Below, one piece after another: positions 45,216-54,024 of a stretch of 64,000 nucleotides of DNA (within the stretch, counting starts at the first letter, position 1; each line of letters starts with the position of its first letter). This DNA comes from Roseovarius mucosus (lineage in GTDB: Bacteria > Pseudomonadota > Alphaproteobacteria > Rhodobacterales > Rhodobacteraceae): positions 124,001 to 188,000 of the forward strand of contig NZ_CP020474.1 of NCBI RefSeq assembly GCF_002080415.1, in the 5' to 3' direction. Position numbers and translations under genes: made by a program. Below the pieces are notes generated by a model, which saw only the letters and a list, made by a program, of their open reading frames with translations, had not been told where the DNA came from and made no database searches.

Positions 45216-46580
45216 ATGGCAAAACCCGGCACCTTCACCTGCACGGCCTGCGGCGCGGTTCACAACCGCTGGTCGGGGCGTTGCGACGCCTGCGGCGAAT
45301 GGAACAGCATTATCGAGGAAGCGCCGCTTTCGACCGGCCCCAAAGGCAAAACGCTGGGCGGCAAACGCGGCACGCCCCTCATCCTCACCGATCTTTCAAC
45401 CGAAGAGGCGCCGCCGCCCCGCACCCTCTCTGGCATCGGCGAATTAGACCGCGTTTTGGGCGGCGGCCTTGTACCCTCCAGTGCCATTCTGGTGGGCGGC
45501 GATCCGGGGATCGGCAAATCCACACTGCTCTTGCAGGCCGCCGCGCGCTTTGCGGGCGCGGGCCTCAAAACCTTCTACATCTCCGGCGAAGAGGCCAGCG
45601 CGCAGGTCCGCATGCGGGCGCAGCGCTTGGGCTTGGGCGAGGCCCCTATCAAACTTGCCGCCGCCACATCGCTGCGCGACATCCTGACCACGATGGAATC
45701 CGAAAAGCCGGATCTCGTGATCATCGACTCGATCCAGACCGTCTGGTCCGACACGGTCGAGGCCGCCCCCGGCAGCGTCAGCCAGGTGCGCGCCGCCGCC
45801 CATGAACTGACCAGCTTTGCCAAACGCTTTGGCACCTCCGTGATCCTTGTCGGCCATGTCACCAAGGACGGCCAGATCGCTGGCCCCCGCGTGGTCGAAC
45901 ACATGGTCGATTGCGTGCTCTATTTCGAGGGCGAGCGCGGCCATCAATTCCGTATCCTGCGGTCGGTCAAGAACCGCTTTGGCCCGGCGGACGAGATTGG
46001 CGTGTTCGAGATGACGGGCGCAGGGCTGGCCGAGGTTGCCAACCCCTCTGCCCTCTTTCTCTCGGGGCGCGGCGCGCCCACCCCCGGCTCGGTCGTGTTT
46101 TCCGGCATCGAGGGCACGCGCCCCCTGCTTGTCGAGATGCAGGCGCTTGTTGCCCCCACCCCGCATGCCCAACCGCGCCGCGCGGTTGTGGGATGGGACG
46201 GCGCGCGGCTTGCGATGATTCTCGCCGTGCTCGAGGCGCGCTGCGGCATCCCCTTTGCAGGGCTTGATGTCTATCTCAACGTCGCCGGTGGTCTCAAGAT
46301 CAGCGAACCCGCCGCCGATTTGGCCGTTGCCGCCGCTCTTTTGAGCGCGCGTGAGGATACCGCCCTCCCCGCAGAAACCGTAGTTTTCGGCGAAATCAGC
46401 CTCTCTGGCGCGCTGCGTCCGGTGGGCCAGACCGAAAACAGGTTGAAAGAGGCGCAAAAACTTGGTTTCACAGCCGCGATTACCCCGTCGGGTGGCAAGA
46501 CGACGGGCGACAGTGGTCTCAAACTTACCCATATGGGCGATCTGACCACATTCGTGGGTGACATTTTCGGCGCGGGTTAG
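45216..46580 (+). CDS. radA: DNA repair protein RadA
   Basis: A 454-residue RecA-related ATPase that helps process recombination intermediates. It has the N-terminal C4 zinc finger (CTACGAVHNRWSGRCDAC), Walker A VGGDPGIGKST, the RadA-specific KNRFG motif (RSVKNRFGPADEIG) and a C-terminal Lon-protease-like domain (AGGLKISEPAADLAVAAALL). Length is typical. The start at 45216 (MAKPGTFTCTACG) is the family form; an upstream Met at 45198 adds six residues. cvpA follows after 26 bases. Confidence 0.95.
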   Translation: MAKPGTFTCTACGAVHNRWSGRCDACGEWNSIIEEAPLSTGPKGKTLGGKRGTPLILTDLSTEEAPPPRTLSGIGELDRVLGGGLVPSSAILVGGDPGIGKSTLLLQAAARFAGAGLKTFYISGEEASAQVRMRAQRLGLGEAPIKLAAATSLRDILTTMESEKPDLVIIDSIQTVWSDTVEAAPGSVSQVRAAAHELTSFAKRFGTSVILVGHVTKDGQIAGPRVVEHMVDCVLYFEGERGHQFRILRSVKNRFGPADEIGVFEMTGAGLAEVANPSALFLSGRGAPTPGSVVFSGIEGTRPLLVEMQALVAPTPHAQPRRAVVGWDGARLAMILAVLEARCGIPFAGLDVYLNVAGGLKISEPAADLAVAAALLSAREDTALPAETVVFGEISLSGALRPVGQTENRLKEAQKLGFTAAITPSGGKTTGDSGLKLTHMGDLTTFVGDIFGAG

Positions 46581-46606
46581 GCGTCTATCGAGACAGGAAG
46601 AGGCAT

Positions 46607-47167
46607 ATGGAAGGTTTTACCATCATCGACGGCGTCGTAGCGCTGTTCATCGTGCTCTCGGCACTGCTCGCCTATTCGCGCGGCTTTGTGCGCGAATCTC
46701 TGGCCATCGCAGGCTGGGTTGTGGCGGGCATTCTCGCCTTTATCTTCGCCCCGCAGGTGGAACCGCTGGTCAAGGAAATCCCCGTAATCGGCGAATTCAT
46801 CGCCGATAGCTGCGAACTTTCGATGATCGGGGCCTTCGCGGTGGTCTTTGCCGTGGGGCTGATCATTGCCTCTCTGATCACACCGCTCTTTTCGTCGCTG
46901 GTGCAACGCTCGGTTCTGGGCGGATTGGATCAGGGGCTTGGCTTTGTCTTTGGCGTGGCGCGCGGCGTACTGCTGATTGCCATCGCCTATTTCGTCTATC
47001 AGACGGTGATATCCTCGCAATCCATCCAGATCATCGACGATAGCCGCTCGGCCCGTGTCTTCTCGCAACTGACCGGCAAGATCGAAGACCGCAACCCCGA
47101 TGAGGCCTTGGGCTGGATCACCCGGCAATACGAACAGCTGATCGCCAAATGCGAGGCACCGCAGTAA
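46607..47167 (+). CDS. cvpA: CvpA family membrane protein
   Basis: A 186-residue inner-membrane protein with four predicted helices (VVALFIVLSALLAYSRGFVR; LAIAGWVVAGILAFIFAPQV; IGAFAVVFAVGLIIASLITP; GLGFVFGVARGVLLIAIAYF) matching the CvpA family, needed for colicin V production in E. coli but of broader unknown function. The typical YSRGFVRESLAI loop after the first helix is present. cvpA-purF proximity is ancient and is kept here with one gene between. GGAAGAGG precedes the ATG. Confidence 0.9.
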   Translation: MEGFTIIDGVVALFIVLSALLAYSRGFVRESLAIAGWVVAGILAFIFAPQVEPLVKEIPVIGEFIADSCELSMIGAFAVVFAVGLIIASLITPLFSSLVQRSVLGGLDQGLGFVFGVARGVLLIAIAYFVYQTVISSQSIQIIDDSRSARVFSQLTGKIEDRNPDEALGWITRQYEQLIAKCEAPQ

Positions 47168-47170
47168 CCC

Positions 47171-47620
47171 ATGCTCCCGCAGAGCCCCGTTCTCGCCCTT
47201 TTCTTCATGGCCGTGGCCGGGCTTGCCGTGGCCATTCAGGCTCCGCTCAATTCGGCCCTCGGACGCAGCATCGAAAGCTCGGTCGCGGCGGCGGCTGTCT
47301 CTTTTGGCGTTGGCTTTGTGGCACTGGTGCTCTTGGTGGCGCTCTCGGGGGATAGCGCCGCTTTTGGTCGCGCGGCCCTAGCGCCACGCTGGCTTTTGCT
47401 AGGGGGCCTGCTTGGGGCCTTCTTTGTCTGGGCCTCCCTCTGGAGCGTGCCGGTTCTGGGCGTGCTCACCACCACGGCAGCGCTCATTCTTGGCCAAATG
47501 GTGGGGTCCATGGTGCTCGATTACATCGGTGCCTTTGGCATCGCGGCGCGCGATCTCTCCTGGACACGGCTCACCGCCGCCCTCTTGGTGGGAACCGGCG
47601 TTATTCTTTCCCGGTTCTGA
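47171..47620 (+). CDS. YdcZ-type (DUF606) DMT membrane protein
   Basis: A 149-residue hydrophobic protein with about five helices and the pattern of DUF606/YdcZ: ALFFMAVAGLAVAIQAPLNS, GALGRSIESS-like region, GGLLGAFFVWASLWSVPVLG, TTAALILGQMVGSMVLDYIG and the closing RLTAALLVGTGVILSRF. Such proteins are half-size members of the drug/metabolite transporter group and may pair with themselves. Starts three bases after the cvpA stop. Substrate unknown. Confidence 0.85.
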   Translation: MLPQSPVLALFFMAVAGLAVAIQAPLNSALGRSIESSVAAAAVSFGVGFVALVLLVALSGDSAAFGRAALAPRWLLLGGLLGAFFVWASLWSVPVLGVLTTTAALILGQMVGSMVLDYIGAFGIAARDLSWTRLTAALLVGTGVILSRF

Positions 47621-47710
47621 CGCGGCGGCCCCCATCGCATCCCCACGTTATCTGTGATAGTTTCGTGACATGCGTCGCCTGAGCGCGTATGACACGCCCA
47701 AGCGATATCC

Positions 47711-49198
47711 ATGGATTCGGAGCTGCCCGCTTTGCCCAAACATATGCCCCCCGCCCACCCCTTCGACGATGACAAGCTGAAGGAGGAATGCGGAATATTT
47801 GGCGTGATCGGTCTGACCGACGCGGCCAATTTCGTAGCCCTCGGCCTGCATGCCCTGCAACATCGTGGCCAAGAGGCTGGCGGCATTGTCAGCCATTGCC
47901 CCGACCAAGGTTTCAATTCCGTGCGCCGCTTTGGCTATGTGCGCGACAACTTCACCAGCCAATCGCTGATGGAAACCCTGCCCGGCCCGCTGGCTATCGG
48001 CCATGTGCGCTACTCCACCGCCGGGGCCAAAGGGGCCGCCATCCGCGATGTGCAGCCCTTCTTTGGCGAGTTTTCCATGGGCGGTGCGGCGATTGCCCAT
48101 AATGGCAACATCACCAACGCCATCGCGCTGCGCAAGGAACTGATCGAACGCGGCTCGATCTTTCAGTCCGGTTCGGACACGGAATGTATCATTCACCTCA
48201 TGGCCCGCTCGCTGCAGCGCAACATCCCCGAACGGATGGAAGATGCGCTGCGCCGGGTCGAGGGGGCGTTTTCCGTGGTCGCCATGACCCGCTCCAAACT
48301 GATCGGCGTGCGCGATCCCTTGGGCGTGCGCCCGCTGGTCTTGGGTCAATTGGGCGAAGGCTGGGTGCTCAGTTCGGAAACCTGCGCGCTCGACATCATC
48401 GGTGCCACCTTCGTACGCGAGATCGAGCCCGGCGAAATGGTGGTGATTTCCGCCAAAAGCGGCGTCGAAAGCCATTTTCCCTTCCGCCGCCAATCCTCGC
48501 GCTTCTGTATCTTCGAGCATGTCTATTTCTCGCGCCCCGATTCCATTATCGGTGGCCGCTCTGTTTATGAAACCCGCCATCAAATCGGGGTGGAACTGGC
48601 GCGTGAAGCCCCGGTTGATGCCGATCTTGTCTGCCCCGTCCCCGATAGCGGCACGCCTGCAGCCATCGGCTATAGCCACGAATCGGGCATTCCCTTTGCA
48701 ATGGGGATCATCCGAAACCAGTACATGGGCCGGACATTTATCGAACCCACCGAACAGATCCGCAACATGGGCGTGCGCCTCAAACTCAACGTCAACCGCG
48801 CCCTGATCGAGGGCAAGCGCGTCATCCTCGTGGATGACAGCGTGGTGCGCGGCACCACCAGCCGCAAGATCAAAGAGATGATCCTTGATGCCGGTGCCGC
48901 CGAGGTGCATTTCCGGATCGCGTCGCCGCCCACGGCTTGGCCGTGCTTTTACGGGGTCGACACACCGCAGCGGGAAAAACTGCTCGCCGCCACCATGTCC
49001 GAGGATGAGATGCGCGATCACTTGCAGGTGGACAGCCTCAAGTTCATCTCGCTCGACGGTCTCTATCGCGCCGTAGGCGAGGCCGGCGGGCGTAATGCCA
49101 AATGCCCGCAATATTGCGATGCCTGCTTCTCGGGCGAATACCCGGTGGCCCCCTCCGACATGATCGAAAAAGGCTTCGCGCTGAAAGCCGCCGAATAA
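47711..49198 (+). CDS. purF: Amidophosphoribosyltransferase
   Basis: A 495-residue enzyme that makes 5-phosphoribosylamine from PRPP and glutamine in purine synthesis. The catalytic Cys27 in EECGIFGVIG becomes the N-terminus after removal of a 26-residue propeptide. Glutaminase elements HIGHVRYST-like GHVRYSTAGAK and AHNGNITNA, the PRPP loop VILVDDSVVRGTTSRK and a C-terminal CPQYCDACFSGEYP cysteine cluster (iron-sulfur type, as in B. subtilis PurF) are seen. The start could also be the Met at 47744. Followed by a stem-loop. Confidence 0.95.
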   Translation: MDSELPALPKHMPPAHPFDDDKLKEECGIFGVIGLTDAANFVALGLHALQHRGQEAGGIVSHCPDQGFNSVRRFGYVRDNFTSQSLMETLPGPLAIGHVRYSTAGAKGAAIRDVQPFFGEFSMGGAAIAHNGNITNAIALRKELIERGSIFQSGSDTECIIHLMARSLQRNIPERMEDALRRVEGAFSVVAMTRSKLIGVRDPLGVRPLVLGQLGEGWVLSSETCALDIIGATFVREIEPGEMVVISAKSGVESHFPFRRQSSRFCIFEHVYFSRPDSIIGGRSVYETRHQIGVELAREAPVDADLVCPVPDSGTPAAIGYSHESGIPFAMGIIRNQYMGRTFIEPTEQIRNMGVRLKLNVNRALIEGKRVILVDDSVVRGTTSRKIKEMILDAGAAEVHFRIASPPTAWPCFYGVDTPQREKLLAATMSEDEMRDHLQVDSLKFISLDGLYRAVGEAGGRNAKCPQYCDACFSGEYPVAPSDMIEKGFALKAAE

Positions 49199-49205
49199 CA
49201 CCGCT

Positions 49206-49234
49206 CCGCTCAGCCCTGAAACCCGGCTGAGCGG
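49206..49234 (+). terminator. Stem-loop after purF
   Basis: CCGCTCAGCC (49206-49215) pairs perfectly with GGCTGAGCGG (49225-49234), nine-base loop, eight bases after the purF stop. The downstream bases are ATAATT rather than a T run, so it may protect the transcript end as much as terminate it. Confidence 0.5.
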
Positions 49235-49353
49235 ATAATTGCGCGTAAAATGCTGCATTGCGGCAACTCCTTGCCGATGCGCGCAGGCCCCCCTTCTCCC
49301 TGCCCCCTGCCCTGTCTAGATGCCCCCAAAGCATCTTACGAAAGAGGCACAGG

Positions 49354-49614
49354 GTGACAGATCAAACAGAAACTCCTCCCGCCACATTAGAGGCCGCAAC
49401 CCTGCGCGGCGCTCTGCCCGATGCCGGGCTTGTTCTGCTGGGCACATTGCACGGCCCGTCCCATGCCCGTGCGCTGTTGCGCGTAAGGGGCGCGGTCCAC
49501 ACCGTCGAGGTTGGCACAGACCTTGGCAGCGCGACCGTCGCCGCCATTGGCGAAGGGGTCGTGATCCTCGCCCGCGCAGGCCGCAGCGAACGCCTCAGTC
49601 TGCCCGCCTCCTGA
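49354..49614 (+). CDS. Small conserved-looking protein of unknown function
   Basis: An 86-residue protein starting at a GTG with GAGG nearby (AAAGAGGCACAGG). The core PDAGLVLLGTLHGPSHARAL, LRVRGAVHTVEVGTDLG and VAAIGEGVVILARAGRSERL is beta-rich and resembles the small periplasmic domains of PilP/GspC-type secretion proteins, but without their membrane anchor. I do not assign a function. The frame runs upstream to 49258 through a Pro/Arg-rich part that looks non-coding. It ends at a bidirectional terminator shared with bioY. Confidence 0.6.
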   Translation: MTDQTETPPATLEAATLRGALPDAGLVLLGTLHGPSHARALLRVRGAVHTVEVGTDLGSATVAAIGEGVVILARAGRSERLSLPAS

Positions 49615-49632
49615 TCCTATGCACCCAAAGAA

Positions 49633-49667
49633 AAACGCCGCCCCTTTTACAGAGGCGGCGTTTCTTT
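49633..49667. terminator. Bidirectional terminator
   Basis: AAACGCCGCC (49633-49642) pairs with GGCGGCGTTT (49654-49663). TTTCTTT follows on the plus strand, and the mirror A-rich stretch AAAGAAAAA precedes it, giving a T run on the minus strand. It serves both the small plus-strand gene and bioY. Confidence 0.85.
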
Positions 49668-49691
49668 GACGTCTTACGCTTGGCGCGCGGC

Positions 49692-50261
49692 TCAGCCCTT
49701 GCGCGCGCGGATCAGCACGGTTGCCCCGGTCACGATCATCGCCGCGATCACAGCCTTGACCGCATCGCCCAGCAGGAAGGGTGCCATCCACCCCGACCAC
49801 AGCGCATCCGCGCTCTTGCCCAGCATCGCCGCAGGCCATGCAAGCCCCGGAATATAAAGCAGCGCCGAAATGCCCATGCCACAGAGCGCCGTGGATACGA
49901 CGCCGCGCGCCAGACCACGCTCGACCGCAAGACCGGCCAGATAGGCCATGGCGACAAACCCAAAAAGGAAACCGGCGGTCGGCCCCATCAACGCCACACC
50001 GTTCAATCCACCTGCAAACACCGGCAGGCCCATCGCGCCCTCAGCCAGATAGGCTAGCAGCGTCAGCGCACCCAGACGCGAGCCAAAGGTCAACCCGACC
50101 ATCAGGATCGCCAGCGTCTGAAGTGTGAGCGGCACCGGATAGAACGGCACACTGATCTGTGCCGCCACAGCAATCAGGAAAGAGCCGCCTAGAACCAGCC
50201 CCACCTTCCGGAGCACTGTGTCGTGACCGATCACGGCCTTGGTCAAAACTGTATCGCGCAT
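49692..50261 (-). CDS. bioY: Biotin transporter BioY
   Basis: A 189-residue substrate-binding membrane component (S component) for biotin uptake. It has six hydrophobic segments and the family pattern: VGLVLGGSFLIAVAAQISVP, FYPVPLTLQTLAILMVGLTF, LAYLAEGAMGLPVFAGG, PTAGFLFGFVAMAYLAGLAV and the ILM-type loop between. BioY may work alone or with ECF energising proteins (bioM, bioN); neither is in the window. The frame reaches 50384, but MRDTVLTKAVIG at 50261 is the sensible start. Divergent from the SDR gene. Confidence 0.92.
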   Translation of the reverse strand: MRDTVLTKAVIGHDTVLRKVGLVLGGSFLIAVAAQISVPFYPVPLTLQTLAILMVGLTFGSRLGALTLLAYLAEGAMGLPVFAGGLNGVALMGPTAGFLFGFVAMAYLAGLAVERGLARGVVSTALCGMGISALLYIPGLAWPAAMLGKSADALWSGWMAPFLLGDAVKAVIAAMIVTGATVLIRARKG

Positions 50262-50368
50262 GGTTCGCGTCCCTCTGTTATGTCTCTGGCACGACTTTTT
50301 CGCTGCATGCGCGAGAAAGTCAAGCGATTGCCCTTGAATTGCCCCGCAACTGGTGGGATTTCCCTTAT

Positions 50369-51022
50369 ATGGACACAAGCACACCCCTCCCGATCGCCCT
50401 TGTCACCGGCGCCTCGCGCGGCCTTGGGGCCGCCATGGCCGAAGCCTTGGCCAAAACCCATCACGTCGTCGCGGTCGCCCGCACCACTGGCGCGCTTGAG
50501 GAACTGGATGACCGCATTCAGGCCGCAGGTGGTCAGGCGACGCTGGCCCCAATGGACATCACCAATACCGGAGCCATGGCGCAGCTGTGCCGCTCGATCC
50601 ACGACCGCTGGGGCGCTGTTGCAACATGGGTTCACGCCGCGGTGCATGCCGCCCCCTTGACCCCGGTCGCGCATCTCTCTGAGGGGGATTGGGCCAAATC
50701 CGTGGCCTGCAACGTCACCGCCACCGGCATCCTGATCCCTTTCATCGCGCCGCTTCTGGGCACAGACGGTCAGGCTGTGTTTTTTGAAGATCCCCGCGCA
50801 GGCGAAAAATTCTATGGCGCCTATGGCGCAACAAAAGCCTCACAAATTGCGCTCGCGCGCTCTTGGCAGGCAGAAACCGCCAAAACCGGCCCGCGCGTGC
50901 ATATCTTGGCACCGGCCCCCATGCCAACCGCCACCCGCGCCCGCTTTCACCCCGGTGAAGACCGCGAGGGTCTCGCCTCTCCGCGGGACGAGGCAGCGCG
51001 CCTGATGGCGGCCTTGTCCTGA
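50369..51022 (+). CDS. Short-chain dehydrogenase/reductase-like protein
   Basis: A 217-residue SDR-fold protein. The dinucleotide site is clear ([19 protein letters not shown]) and YGATK gives the Tyr/Lys pair, but the usual catalytic Ser about 13 residues before the Tyr is replaced by an acidic stretch ([11 protein letters not shown]), and NAG is VHAAVHA. It may therefore be non-classical or inactive as a reductase. The start at 50369 ([14 protein letters not shown]) has no strong ribosome site (GGTGGG at 13 bases). Product family is clear, substrate is not. Confidence 0.8.
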   Translation: MDTSTPLPIALVTGASRGLGAAMAEALAKTHHVVAVARTTGALEELDDRIQAAGGQATLAPMDITNTGAMAQLCRSIHDRWGAVATWVHAAVHAAPLTPVAHLSEGDWAKSVACNVTATGILIPFIAPLLGTDGQAVFFEDPRAGEKFYGAYGATKASQIALARSWQAETAKTGPRVHILAPAPMPTATRARFHPGEDREGLASPRDEAARLMAALS

Positions 51023-51095
51023 TCCGGCGTCCCATGCTTGCCGCCCGCGCCCGCGCCCGTTAGACAGAGACCAGACAAAAACAAAGGGCAGGCAC

Positions 51096-51878
51096 ATGCG
51101 TATTCTCATCACCAATGACGACGGCATCAACGCCCCCGGTCTGGCTGTCCTTGACGAAATCGCCAACGCGCTCGCCGGTCCAGATGGCGAAGTCTGGACA
51201 GTGGCCCCCGCCTTTGAACAATCGGGCGTCGGGCATTGCATCTCTTATACGCGCCCGATGATGATCTCGAAAATGGCAGAGCGTCGCTACGCCGCCGAAG
51301 GCAGCCCCGCTGATTGCGTTCTCGCAGGTCTGCATGACGTGATGAAGGACGCCCGCCCCGATCTCGTGCTCTCGGGCGTCAATCGCGGCAACAACGCCGC
51401 AGAAAACGCCGTCTATTCTGGCACCGTCGGTGCCGCGATGGAGGCCGCGTTGCAAGGCGTGCCCGCCGTGGCCCTCAGCCAATATTACGGCCCCGCCAAT
51501 CGCGATCTCGACGACACCTTCGAGGCGGCGCGCGTGCACGGCCTGCCCACATTAAAGCGCCTGCTGGATAAAGGCGTCTGGACACGTGACGATTACGGCA
51601 TCTTCTACAACATCAACTTTCCGCCCTTTCCTGCCTCCGGGGTCAAGGGTATCCGCGCCGCACACCAAGGGTTCCGCCGGGACATGGGCTTTGGCGTCGA
51701 ACCGCATGTCGCCCCATCCGGTCGGCGCTTTCTCTGGGTCACGGGCGCGCCCCAGAACGAGCCCACCAGCCCCGGATCAGATGCCGATGTGAACCTGCAA
51801 GGCTATATATCCGTCACCCCGATGCGCGCGGATCTTACCGCCCATGACGCGCTGGAGGCGCTCAAGGCGATCGAATGA
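51096..51878 (+). CDS. surE: 5'/3'-nucleotidase SurE
   Basis: A 260-residue metal-dependent phosphatase of stationary-phase survival. Metal ligands are in [15 protein letters not shown] (Asp8, Asp9), with Ser/Asn partners in [13 protein letters not shown] and the [20 protein letters not shown] loop. [20 protein letters not shown] is also typical. AAAGGGCAGG precedes the ATG. It overlaps pcm by four bases, and the surE-pcm-nlpD order seen in gammaproteobacteria is preserved here. Confidence 0.95.
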   Translation: MRILITNDDGINAPGLAVLDEIANALAGPDGEVWTVAPAFEQSGVGHCISYTRPMMISKMAERRYAAEGSPADCVLAGLHDVMKDARPDLVLSGVNRGNNAAENAVYSGTVGAAMEAALQGVPAVALSQYYGPANRDLDDTFEAARVHGLPTLKRLLDKGVWTRDDYGIFYNINFPPFPASGVKGIRAAHQGFRRDMGFGVEPHVAPSGRRFLWVTGAPQNEPTSPGSDADVNLQGYISVTPMRADLTAHDALEALKAIE

Positions 51879-52534
51879 CCGACGACGAGGATCACAGCAG
51901 CGCCGAACGCAAAATGCAGTTTCTCTTTGCCCTGCGCTCCAAGGGCGTGACCGATGCGCGGGTTCTGACCGCGATGGAGCAGATCGACCGTGGCCCCTTT
52001 ATCCGGGGCTACTTCGCAGAGCGCGCCTATGAGGATATGCCGCTGCCCATCGCCTGTGGCCAAACCATCAGCCAACCCTCTGTGGTGGGGCTGATGACGC
52101 AGGCCCTCAAGGTCACGAACCGCGACAAGGTGCTCGAAGTGGGCACTGGATCGGGCTATCAGGCCGCGATCCTCAGCCAGTTGGCCCGCCGTGTCTACAC
52201 CGTGGACCGTCATAAACGTCTGGTCACAGAGGCGTCCGAGATTTTTCGCGCCCTCGATCTGACAAATATCACCGCGCTCACCGCCGATGGCAGCTTTGGC
52301 TTGCCCGATCAGGCCCCCTTTGATCGTATAATCGTTACGGCCGCCGCCGAAGACCCGCCCGGCCCCCTATTGGCCCAGCTCAAGATCGGGGGTATCATGG
52401 TTGTGCCCGTGGGCCAGTCCGATGCCGTGCAGCGGCTGATCCGCGTAACCCGGCACGAATCCGGGTTTGACTATGACGAATTGCGCCCCGTGCGCTTTGT
52501 CCCTCTGGTCGAGGGGCTGGGACGCGATGGGTGA
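51875..52534 (+). CDS. pcm: Protein-L-isoaspartate O-methyltransferase
   Basis: A 219-residue repair enzyme that methylates isoaspartyl residues in damaged proteins using SAM. Motif I is [19 protein letters not shown], pre-motif [16 protein letters not shown], and the post-motif [20 protein letters not shown]; the C-terminal [11 protein letters not shown] is typical. The ATG overlaps the surE stop. A 16-bp repeat begins at its stop codon. Confidence 0.94.
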   Translation: MTDDEDHSSAERKMQFLFALRSKGVTDARVLTAMEQIDRGPFIRGYFAERAYEDMPLPIACGQTISQPSVVGLMTQALKVTNRDKVLEVGTGSGYQAAILSQLARRVYTVDRHKRLVTEASEIFRALDLTNITALTADGSFGLPDQAPFDRIIVTAAAEDPPGPLLAQLKIGGIMVVPVGQSDAVQRLIRVTRHESGFDYDELRPVRFVPLVEGLGRDG

Positions 52535-52580
52535 ACACGGTGACAACTGAACACAATGACAACTGAATACGGTGACCCAC
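52533..52580. repeat. 16-bp tandem repeat, three copies
   Basis: GAACACGGTGACAACT (52533), GAACACAATGACAACT (52549) and GAATACGGTGACCCAC (52565). The array overlaps the pcm stop codon and lies 68 bases before the nlpD start. Regular spacing of 16 bp suggests a multi-site operator or slippage-derived repeat. Confidence 0.75.
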
Positions 52581-52647
52581 GGCGTCGTAAAGTAACAGTA
52601 AACCCAAGGCCCCGGCCAACAAGGGACCACTCAAGAGGATGATCGAG

Positions 52648-53841
52648 ATGCGTAAATTTTCCCGCTCCGCACCGCTTCTGGCGACGATGGCCTTCGCTCT
52701 GGCGGCCTGTGATAAACCGCTGGATCTCGACATGCGCGGCGCTTTTGGCAATGCCCCCAGCACCGCCGAGGCGGCACGTAATGCCACCGCCCCGCGCCCA
52801 CAACCGGATGCGCGCGGCATCATCTCTTACCCCGGCTATCAGGTCGCCGTGGCCGAGCGTGGCGATACCGTTGGCAGCCTTGCCCGCCGCATCGGGGCCG
52901 ACCCCGGAGAGATTGCCCGCTTCAACGGCGTGCAGACCGGCGATCCCCTGCGCAAAGGCGAAATCATCGCCCTGCCCGGCCGCGTCGCCGAACCCTTGGG
53001 CGGCCCGATCCAATCGCCCTCGGGCGTCGACATCGGCAGCATCGCCGATGGCGCGATCCGCCGCGCGGATTCCCAGACTGTGACCGCCACCACCTTGCCC
53101 CCCGCAACGCCCGGCACCGCCACAGCCCCGGCGCAGGTCGGCGCAGAACCCGTGCGCCACAAGGTCGAGCGCGGCGAAACCGCCTTTTCCATCGCCCGGC
53201 TCTACAATGTCTCGATCCGCAGCTTGGCCGATTGGAACGGGCTAGGCCCGGATTTCGCGGTGCGCGAGGGACAATTCCTGCTGATCCCGGTGGCGCTTCC
53301 GGGCGAGAAAACCGAACCCTTTGACGAGGCGGATGTGGTCGCCGTCACGCCCCCCGGCGCAGGCACGCCCACCCCGACCCCGCCGAGCGCCTCCAAACCG
53401 CTGCCCGACGAGGTCACAACCCCCAAGGCCGCGCCGGTCGAGAAAATCGCCGCCCCCGATCTGGGCAAGACCGAAACCAAGACCACGAGCGCGCGCATGG
53501 CCTTCCCGGTCAAGGGCGATATCATCCGTGAATATGCCAAGGGCCGCAATGATGGCATCGACATCTCCGCCGCTCCGGGCGCGCCGGTCGTGGCCGCTGA
53601 TGCGGGCACCGTCGCCGCCATCACCGAGGATACCAACGGCATCCCGATCATCGTGGTCAAACACGCAGGCTCGCTCTTGACCGTCTATTCCAATGTCGAA
53701 GGTCTGACCGTCAAGAAAGGCGATAGCGTGACACGCGGCCAAAAGCTGGCCGAGATCCGTCGCACCGGCACCCCAGCCCTGCATTTCGAGGTGCGCGACG
53801 GGTTCGACAGCGTCGATCCGATGGGCTTTCTCGGGGGCTAA
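52648..53841 (+). CDS. nlpD: NlpD-like lipoprotein, LysM plus degenerate M23 domain
   Basis: A 397-residue outer-envelope lipoprotein. Signal with lipobox LAAC (Cys21), a first LysM (YQVAVAERGDTVGSLARRIG), a second LysM (RHKVERGETAFSIARLYNVS), a long Pro/Thr linker, and a C-terminal LytM/M23 domain. The M23 metal residues are partly lost: GRNDGIDIS has Asn instead of His, and PALHFEVR has Ala in place of the first His of HxH. Catalytically dead LytM proteins such as NlpD and EnvC activate cell-wall amidases at division, which fits the surE-pcm-nlpD order. The ATG at 52648 is nine bases after AAGAGG; the ATG at 52639 is too close. Confidence 0.88.
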   Translation: MRKFSRSAPLLATMAFALAACDKPLDLDMRGAFGNAPSTAEAARNATAPRPQPDARGIISYPGYQVAVAERGDTVGSLARRIGADPGEIARFNGVQTGDPLRKGEIIALPGRVAEPLGGPIQSPSGVDIGSIADGAIRRADSQTVTATTLPPATPGTATAPAQVGAEPVRHKVERGETAFSIARLYNVSIRSLADWNGLGPDFAVREGQFLLIPVALPGEKTEPFDEADVVAVTPPGAGTPTPTPPSASKPLPDEVTTPKAAPVEKIAAPDLGKTETKTTSARMAFPVKGDIIREYAKGRNDGIDISAAPGAPVVAADAGTVAAITEDTNGIPIIVVKHAGSLLTVYSNVEGLTVKKGDSVTRGQKLAEIRRTGTPALHFEVRDGFDSVDPMGFLGG

Positions 53842-53853
53842 CTGTCTCGGGGT

Positions 53854-54024
53854 TTATTTCGGCGGCGGTGCGGCGCAATGCGCCCCCGCCGCCGCCATGC
53901 CAGAGCCAAGCGCCAGCATCGGCGGCGCGGTATAGGGATTGAGCGGCTCTGCCGTCCCGGCATCAAACGCCACAATCGCGACGATCAGCACCAGCACTGC
54001 ACCTGTCACATGCGCCCGGATCAT
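53854..54024 (-). CDS. Small membrane protein coupled to the YeeE gene
   Basis: A 56-residue protein whose ATG overlaps the YeeE-type gene stop (ATGA, 54021-54024). It has one transmembrane helix (TGAVLVLIVAIVAFDAGTA) and a short Pro/Ala-rich tail with a single Cys (AGAHCAAPPPK). No family recognised. The coupling makes it a likely accessory to the transporter. Confidence 0.65.
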   Translation of the reverse strand: MIRAHVTGAVLVLIVAIVAFDAGTAEPLNPYTAPPMLALGSGMAAAGAHCAAPPPK

